Positions 57,394 to 64,000 of a DNA stretch of 64,000 nucleotides are shown in pieces (position 1 is the stretch's first letter; every line of letters begins with the position of its first letter). The DNA comes from Ancylostoma caninum (taxonomy: Eukaryota > Nematoda > Chromadorea > Rhabditida > Ancylostomatidae): positions 1 to 64,000 of the forward strand of contig JBAJFG010000235.1 of NCBI GenBank assembly GCA_037903475.1. The letters are read 5' to 3'. The position numbers and the translations under genes are program-made. Below the pieces are notes generated by a model. It was not told where the DNA came from, made no database searches, and saw only the letters and a program-made list of their open reading frames with translations.

Positions 57394-59977
57394 TTAAACG
57401 CAGTGTCTCACCTCATTTTCGATTCTGAGATACTAATACATAGAATCTGGACCTACTCGACACGCTAAGTCCAATAATGTACGTGATTTCTGATAAAACC
57501 GTCAAAAACCCGTTTTTGAGGGACCAATCCAACTAGGCAAGGCAGGACGAGTTCCTCGGCAAGGAAACTGCCCGTCTTGCCATACACCTCAGCAGATCTC
57601 ATTGATCGCACAGGTATTCTCATTGCCGAAAACTGCGCCGCAGGCGGGAGGCGCCTCGTTCACCGGCCGAGAATTTGGCCGAATCTGTGGAAAATCTGTG
57701 GAAATTCAAACTGTGTTTCTGTCTGAGAGCTCGCAGGGGTCCGTTCAGTTAAGCAGCTAAGCACCATGCTTCTCTGAGCTTTTTGAGAGGAAGAACTATG
57801 CTCGAATAGTTGTTAAGCTTTCGTCCTCTTCCACGTTGCCCAAAATTACAAGCGCTTGGGATTTAATGGCTCTTTCTCTTCTCTCTTCATTTGTAGAGCT
57901 TACAACCTATGAACCTATGAATATGAACAATCTTTCAACTTGGCCCGGCTTAATGGTTCTTCTTAAAAGGCTGAAGAGAAAATGACAGTGTTGCATTCCA
58001 ACCTTTTCCGAAGTGGTACATCATATTATGGCGAATGTAGGTCCAGCTTTGGACAGCTCCTACAATGGAGAAAGAGGATTGCTTTCATGAAAAAAAAACA
58101 TTTGAAAAAATTTGATTTTTATCAAGCAGAGAAGTCGCGAAAAAAGCCGCAAAAGTCATGTATCAACCTAGTAGATAAATGAGCACCACTACTTACAAAT
58201 GCTCGTCTTGTTTGTTGTTTTTCAAATGAAACATCTAATTGGAAGAAAATGCTTCCCAGTATTGGAACACTATCTTTCTGCTTACTTCTCAAAAATGTTA
58301 AACATTATGGTAAATGAAAGTGGCGAAATTATTCTATATTTTGCATCGAATGGTGACAGAATCGCATTAATCGGATTAGAAAGAAATTCACTGTGCTGGT
58401 GCTTTTACTATCGCTGAAACAGCGCCCAAAGCGAACTCCACCTACTTCACCCAGATCCAAGGTGTGCAAGTTGTGTTCACCCTCTGTGGTCCTTCCGTCG
58501 CTTTGATTTTTGCTAGAGTTTTTTTATTGGATGTGTTCACCAACTCTAATAATGCCCCTGCTTTCTGTTGGAATTGACATGAACTTGTGTTCTCTATGAA
58601 ATCAGATCCACAAGTACTCTTTGCAGTCTTTGCTCTGGTATCCAACATCTTCAGCGTTTCGGTCCGACATTTTCCTCTAGTGAGTTGCGTGAACGCTTCC
58701 CGAACGGGGATAACAAAAATGATTACCGCTATATGAAAGAGCTGCTCAGACCTTCGATCGATTGCAGCCTACCCAATTCCACCCAAACTCATCACTGGCA
58801 ACGCTTAGCAACCACATTCACAACAACATTGAGTTGTGATATTGCGTAAGCAGAATGGCGGTTTTAGTAATTTATAATGAGCCAGCATGTTTCCATGATG
58901 CTTACCCCTTGTCCGAATTGCTATCTCTTGCAAACATACTACTGATGAACATGTCAAAAATAACTTGAGATCGCAGTCGACAATGATGGGGAAGCAATGA
59001 CAACGACATGGACAGATGGTCGATTCAAAATGCAGAAGGTGGAAAGGTTTTTTTTGAGTGCTTGAAATATTTTCAATCTGCTCTCGAATTACTAGATTAG
59101 TGAAAGAGTTTTCGTTGATTGTTCCCCTAAAATTGCGTTTTCTAGTAACGCAGCGAGCAATCCAATTCGAAACACTACCTTTGCCTCTATCCTAGAGCTA
59201 ATACTTGAATGCTCAGTAAACTGAGTAACTTGAATGCTTAACTATAGGCAATTGTAGCTTTGAAGGCAGGACCGCTCAAGCGTGAATCAGGATGACTGCA
59301 ACTACCAGTTGGGCGATGCATTTCACACTGCGCAGTCGAGAGCCGCGCAGCTAACTGCAATGCTCCGCAGTAGCTGATCCATATAATGTGACGTGGGGTG
59401 TTCGTTAGCCGGCCTGTCACTGTGGCGTGTCGCCGGCTTTCAGATGAACGGAAGAGGGATACCTTTCCCCGGAAACGACAAGGGACATATTCGTTGGAGG
59501 CGGCCCCAACTCGCCTTTCATATGCTTCCCAGTCGTTGGAATGCGGGCTTTTTGCTGAAACCGATGTACAGAATAGTGCCAACGCCTAAGCATTTGCACA
59601 TACACACAAGCGCGTGAGTGCATATTCACACCCAAATGCTGGGTCGGGTTCGTCATCGAGTCCAAGACTGCCGAACTAAGGAGTCCATTCTCTGGATCTA
59701 CAGGCGTCGCAAGGCAAACGCACGACTGCTTTTGGTCCGCGATCAACCCCCTCTCCGCCACCTGGATTCGCGCCACCCAGCCTCGCAAAAAATCGGATGG
59801 GATCCCTTGAATGAGGGAGATTCGAGGACGCATCCGCTCTATGCATTAAAAATTATTATTTCAAACCACAATCGGTTGGTCCCATAAAAAAAGTTCTTCG
59901 GCTATTTTGCAGCACCAAGCCGGCTCAGAACCAGTTAACATCGTAGAATCGAATATGATGTAAAACACTGCCTTTAA
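57394..59977. mobile_element. TTAA-flanked element, 2.6 kb, nested in the insertion
   Basis: Left end TTAA|ACGCAGTGTCTCACCTCA and right end, reversed, TTAA|AGGCAGTGTTTTACATCA correspond for about 27 bases (through TTTTCG/ATTCG). TTAA flanks both sides. The first 250 bases match the truncated relative at 7578-7760. Open frames inside (58199-58417 plus; 59238-59833 minus) resemble no transposase I know. This is a third level of nesting: Tc3-like, then the 6.8-kb insertion, then this. Confidence 0.55.
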
Positions 59978-61134
59978 GAGTGTGAGTTCGATCTTTTTTT
60001 GTGGATAGTCTATATACTCTATCACCGGAGGTGCGGACTTGGCCGCAGGTGCGTGTCACATGGTTTAAAAAGTCTACCACTCCACGAGTTTAGAAATAGT
60101 AGACTACTAATACCACTATGGCCCTCCCCTACGTCAGTACAAAGTACAAAAGGCAATGTATCAGCTTGAGAGATTATAAACGTCTGTTTGGGGGGCAAAT
60201 AAAAACTTTTGTCATAACGAACGTTCAGCAGCCCAATCTAGGAGGTACTTTTTTCTTGATCAGTGGCAAATTCTTTCTGAGGACATTAGTTTGGAGTAGT
60301 TCTATAGTGTTTGAAAGAAGCATACCGGCGATATCTTTTTCACAAACTTGCATAAAATGCAGGAGAAAATTCTACAAATTTGATGTGCCATTTTCCGAAT
60401 ATTAAAAATCGGTAGATCATGGAAACTGCGCAGAGCATGCTTTTAGAGACGTGCCATGAGACGCCCTTCAAAACGAACGTACACACCTTGGAAACCTTTG
60501 ACATGCTCGAGAATTATGGTCATCAACATTTATAAATCCTCAGCCTAATGTAATAGAATCGATGAGCTGTAATCCTTTTGATAGCATTCTCATACACCCG
60601 ACCAGTGCTCGAGCCAACCACCATAATTCAACCTCGAAGCGCACGGGTGGCGCAGCCCGCATCTGCACTGATGGGATTTATAGATATACAACTCATTAAA
60701 TTTGTAACCAAAGTGTGTTTTATGTTTTGAAGACGGAGAACAATATTAGGCCAGCAAAATGTACATCGCAGCGAATAGTTATGTTATATGCCTCAATTGC
60801 AAACCAGATCGATTTTAAAAAGTTGTTAAGAAATAATGCTGATGAATATTCCCTGAACAAAAGACTAAATCATCCCGACTTCGACCTTATCAACCCGTCT
60901 GTCTATCTTCTTAATAAGCGAGTTTGATTTCGGCGGAATACCGAAAAAGAGTATGGGAACATAAAAAGAAACTCTAGTAAAGTAAAAGTGTGAGAATACT
61001 GCAAGTATAGGAGATAATGATCGCGGTGAACAACGAAGAGGAAGAGGAACAACAAATAAGTGAGGAGACCGCTCACGGCAATGTAGGCATGCGAAAGTTT
61101 ATCATTGATTAGTTAACCGTGGTGAACACAACCA
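59978..61134. other. Remaining body of the 6.8-kb insertion
   Basis: Short plus-strand open frames at 60118-60405 and 60715-60927 have no splice context or family resemblance. AT-rich; no RNA gene recognised. Confidence 0.35.
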
Positions 61135-61349
61135 GTCACGTTGGGCCAATTTAGTGGACACATCCGGCAGTCAGCCGGTTTCAGTTGGTGGACACATCCA
61201 GCACTCGAAATTAGTGGACACAACCATGACTCTTCGAAAACTGAGTCCTGGATGTGTCAACCAGCGTTATCAGGCCATTTTCACTCCTGGTTGTGTCCAC
61301 TTTTGAGCCTTCGACGAGGCCACGCCCACATTGACTCCTGGTTGTGTCA

Positions 61350-62040
61350 TGGCGAAGTTTGCGAGAACATGACAACAGATTGGAGTCAACCAGTGATAAC
61401 TTTCTAAGTCAGATTATCACAAATGAGGCTTTGAGAAATGCTTTCAGATCATCTCCACAGATGAGCAGAAGTTCGATTTGGATGGGCTTGACGAAAGGAG
61501 AAGCTACTGGAACGGTTTGCGAAAGAACCCCACCTCCTTCAGTCGCCGCAACTTTGGAGGCAGATCATTCATGGTTTGGAATGACTTTTCGGCAGGGAAA
61601 AGACTAGAGATAACCTTCGTTTCGGGTCCGATGGACTCGATGGAGTACCATGGCTCTCTACATGATTGTCATGACTGGTATTTGTGAAGGATATCGTGGA
61701 CAGAAGTAGACTTTCCTGTAGGTTAACGTCGGAGTGCATGCCAGCCAGGCAACCTAAAGCTGGCTTTCAGAGAGCGGAACGAACGCCATGGATTGGCTCA
61801 AGTGCAGCCCGGACCTGAACTCAATGGAGGGTTAATCGAGCATACTAGCACGAAAGGTGTACTGCAGTCATCGTGAATTTCAAACAATTGATGAGCTGAA
61901 AACAACAACCATCGACGCCTGGGAAGATGTAGAGAGCGATTTCTTGAAGAATGAAGAATCTGATGAACAGTATGCTGAATCGCCTTTTTGAAGTGCTTTC
62001 CAAGCTAAAGCGCCGACTGCCTATTAAGTTTCCTGTAAAT
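61350..62040 (+). pseudogene. Tc3-like transposase, C-terminal part, broken
   Basis: After the insertion the protein resumes: KFARNMTTDWSQ, a frameshift, then DEQKFDLDGLDERRSYWNGL, RKNPTSFSRRNFGG, MVWNDFSAGKRLEITFVSGP, and after more damage DWLKCSPDLNSMEG, AWEDVE and NSMLNRLFEVLSK. These match the catalytic core of Tc1/Tc3 transposases: first Asp in DE(Q)KFDLDG, and the third acidic residue in PDLNPIEN (here PDLNSMEG). The segment with the second Asp (QQDNA) is not readable. Frameshifts and stops at about 61376, 61425, 61687 and 61757 make it inactive. Confidence 0.8.
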
Positions 62041-62344
62041 GGTGTTGTTTCATCGCTAGATTATTTTAAAAAATTGAAGTGTTCACGAGTGGTCGTACAG
62101 TTATGAAACGTTGAGGGAACTGATAAGTTCAAAATTAAAAGGTAAACGAAAAGCTAGCGCAATCAAAATTGGTGCTCAGAGGTTGTTCTTATCTCTGAAT
62201 CTGATGGATGGAACAGAAAAGTCTTTCTTGGCTGCATCTTCTAGTACTGCAAAAAATAGGGTGGTCGTATAGTTATGAAACGCAGTGTATTTAGTGCTTC
62301 ATCCTCCCCAGACCCCTCCAGAACCATTTCACCAACCCGTAGAA

Positions 62345-62418
62345 ATGGATGGCAGGGATGGCCTTGAACCTTTAATTTCCATAGGTGGCGGGCCTCTCAC
62401 CAATGCGCTATGCGCGAT
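62345..62418 (-). tRNA. tRNA-like sequence with A and B boxes
   Basis: On the minus strand TAGCGCATTGGTGAGAGGCC fits an A box and D arm, and GGTTCAAGGCC about 35 bases later fits a B box. The stems are mostly unpaired, so a tRNA pseudogene or SINE head is more likely than a gene. It sits just outside the right end of the Tc3-like element. Confidence 0.35.
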
Positions 62419-62628
62419 GTTATGCATACCTAACGAAGATTTAGAAAGTTAAGAAAATATTGGAAGAAAATCCTACATCAACCTAATACATACTATATAG
62501 CATGCTAATACTATTAATTGTCTTGTAATATTACGACACATTACACATACTTACTTTGTAGCACTTATTGGTCCGTGGAAAGTAGTGGAAGCCTGTGCGG
62601 CACCTGGAAAACTAATATTAAGTTGCAG

Positions 62629-63183
62629 CGAAATTAATTGCCAAAATAGGTCCTTCAGTTGGAAGTGTTGTAACTTGGACTCGAACATCAAATTTTCATC
62701 ATTTCAGCAACTGTTCAATTTGGTAGATCCTCCCCTACAGTTCAACAAGGAATGCATGCCTCTATACCAAAAACTGAGATCACAAGAATTCGCAAACTTC
62801 TGGAAGGACATGCTTCAGATCAGCAATTTGCTACTGTCGCAAGATTATATCTGGAGCTTGAAAAAAAAAAGACTAACAGTAGGGTAATGGATGGGGAATT
62901 GAGTGAGAACCTTGATTTGTTACTGTACCAGTTTTTGCAAGGTGAATTTTGAAATGTGTGGCTTAACGTTACTTTATAGCGAGGAAACCTGTTTCGTTCA
63001 CCACTGCCGACCACATCTATAGAAGATTTGCGCATCTCAACTTGAAATTACAATATTAAGACTCTGCTTTCAACGTTTGAATACGTTACAGAAGGGTGCA
63101 CTAAATCAAACCCTTACAGCACACCAAATTCTGTGCACAACCTCCCAAGAGAGAAAATCTGGTTTAGGAAAACTTGGAAGTAG
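62629..63183 (+). CDS. 3' exons of an unrecognised gene
   Basis: Three exons join in phase: 62629-62664 (after TTGCAG), 62708-62941 (after ATTTCAG, ending before GTGAAT) and 63092-63183 (after GTTACAG, ending at TAG). The product reads ...KLIAKIGPSVGTTVQFGRSSP..., KTEITRIRKLLEGHASDQQF, ATVARLYLELEKKKTNSRV, DLLLYQFLQ and a final SNPYSTPNSVHNLPREKIWF. The middle looks helical. I recognise no family. A 20-nt upstream exon (62561-62580) is possible; anything further upstream would have to lie beyond the Tc3-like element, so the gene may be truncated or have that element in an intron. Confidence 0.45.
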
Positions 63184-63513
63184 GAAATTGTCTCTACCCG
63201 TATACATTCGCATTTTTCTTATCGCACAGAAACCGAGCTTAGTGTACAGTAATTATACTGTCTGGAAATTAGTTTTGGGACGAAAAAATTAAATTAGAAA
63301 AGATCTCACTCCAGATAAGACGCTGGTCATCTATCAGATGAGTGATGCTCACGTTCGCACCTTTCTTACCCTGTTGATTGAAGTCAGATGCATTTAAACT
63401 GAAGTCTAATGGGCGTCCACCCCTGCTCTCATCGTACGAATAGTAAGATCCGGTTTAGGTTCCACGGCTGTCCTCAACGCCTGATCGTCTAGCGACATAC
63501 CGCGACCACGACC

Positions 63514-63833
63514 ATGGTTAAATTTAAGTTTAAAATCGTGGGAAGAGAACTTCGCGAACCTCTAGCTCAGTGTCTTTTGAGAAGGCAATTCCAAGCCAAA
63601 ACAAATGCAAGATTATCGCATACCTCCGACGAAGAGTGATCGAGTTTGAAGTCATCAACCATGATCACCCGAAAATCGCGTCGGCTCATCATTTATTCGC
63701 GCCTCCACAAAAACCACAGGAAGGAGCGAGCGAGAATATCCAGAAAGCATTCGAAAGTGGAAGGAAAGCCCTACCAAAAGACCACATGAGCTGGGCTGAA
63801 GTTGCTCTAATTGGACAGAAGAGAAAAGCTTAG
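63514..63833 (+). CDS. Possible terminal exon(s) of an unrecognised gene with poly(A) signal
   Basis: After CTAGCTCAG (63561-63569) a frame is open to TAG at 63831: SFEKAIPSQNKCKIIAYLRR, RVIEFEVINHDHPKIASAHH, then KALPKDHMSWAEVALIGQKR. AATAAA follows at 63917. Immediately upstream, ATG 63514 opens MVKFKFKIVGRELREPLAQ in another frame, so a frameshift or an unseen splice separates them. The protein is basic and soluble-looking. I cannot name it. Absence of an obvious upstream exon leaves open a retroposed or broken copy. Confidence 0.4.
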
Positions 63834-64000
63834 TTGAGCATACCCCAAAGCGGCAATTACTTTCGCAACAACCTGATATAAGCGAATACTCTACACAATT
63901 AGAGACGAAATATAAAAATAAAACATCATCAGGAAGCTCTACAGGGTGCGCTAGAAATACTGACGCACAGAAATGATTCCGTATAAGTATAGGGTGCATC

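Larger units (their letters stand above)
54529..61349. mobile_element. 6.8-kb insertion with 14-bp ends and GTGGACACA subterminal repeats
   Basis: The segment starts TGACACAACCAGGA and ends with its exact complement, TCCTGGTTGTGTCA. Both ends are rich in GTGGACACAWCC words in both orientations (54525-54800 and 61135-61349), which is usual for subterminal repeats of DNA transposons. It interrupts the Tc3-like transposase between residues that otherwise join. Target duplication is unclear: AT could be read on both sides, but longer duplication is not seen. Inside are the 99-bp array, a tRNA-like sequence and a TTAA-flanked element. No transposase recognised, so the superfamily is open. Confidence 0.65.
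53833..62287 (+). mobile_element. Tc3-like DNA transposon split by a 6.8-kb insertion
   Basis: Ends TACTGCGTTTCATAACTATA and, reversed, CACTGCGTTTCATAACTATA match for more than 40 bases, through CGACCACC and TATTTTTTGCAG, and lie inside TA dinucleotides (53831 and 62288). A second copy of the end motif sits about 180 bp inside each tip (54011-54033 and 62090-62113), as in Tc3. The transposase reads left to right in two blocks, 54119-54525 and 61350-62040, and the blocks join at the same point of the protein across the inserted segment 54529-61349. Without the insert the element would be about 1.63 kb, a normal Tc3 size. Confidence 0.8.

Noticed and set aside
59417..59833. 138-codon minus-strand frame inside the TTAA-flanked element
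   Set aside because: No transposase motifs recognised, and neighbouring frames on both strands are open as well.

Overview
The window looks like nuclear DNA of a nematode, most likely a clade V strongylid (hookworm-like) worm; the species placement is inference. The genes are split into many short exons bounded by TTTCAG-type acceptors and GTRAG donors. The recognisable proteins are an expanded PP1-like phosphatase, a DHRS4-type reductase and a C-type lectin. Introns and intergenic DNA are crowded with Tc1/mariner, hAT-like, CR1/Jockey-like LINE and foldback elements. Nothing bacterial is seen: no operons, ribosome-binding sites, CRISPR or rRNA.

Layout. 1-8521: no convincing gene, but palindromic repeat clusters, a hAT-like MITE, hairpin elements and one tRNA-like sequence. 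8522-18723 (+): a PP1-type Ser/Thr phosphatase gene that I could reconstruct as 16 phase-consistent exons, with four of its introns holding transposon copies or repeat clusters. 18724-31964: gene-poor, with a diverged 365-bp tandem repeat (22.6-23.5 kb), a 5'-truncated CR1/Jockey-like LINE (25.1-26.5 kb, minus) and CGAAT-rich tracts (30.1-31.1 kb). 31965-38321 (+): a DHRS4-like short-chain dehydrogenase in 8 exons; its second intron hosts a palindromic element with a duplicated mini-ORF. 38322-45492: hairpins, TTCGAA arrays and two mariner fragments in inverted orientation. 45493-46140: a possible two-exon gene. 46909-48478: a 1.57-kb Tc3-like foldback element. 49359-50103 (-): a partial, probably decaying C-type lectin. 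52.4-52.8 kb: a diverged ~58-bp minisatellite. 53833-62287: a Tc3-like transposon split by a 6.8-kb insertion, which itself carries a 99-bp minisatellite, a tRNA-like sequence and a further TTAA-flanked element. 62.6-63.8 kb: exons of one or two unrecognised genes.

The real genes show no shared pathway; the dominant story is the architecture of the mobile DNA. Three themes recur: (1) elements flanked by TTAA with AGGCAG/CTGCCT ends, (2) Tc3-like ends carrying two copies of a GTTTCATAA...-type site about 180 bp apart, and (3) very short palindromic motifs clustered in both orientations. All exon joins, family calls and element boundaries were made by reading the sequence, without alignment or transcript data.
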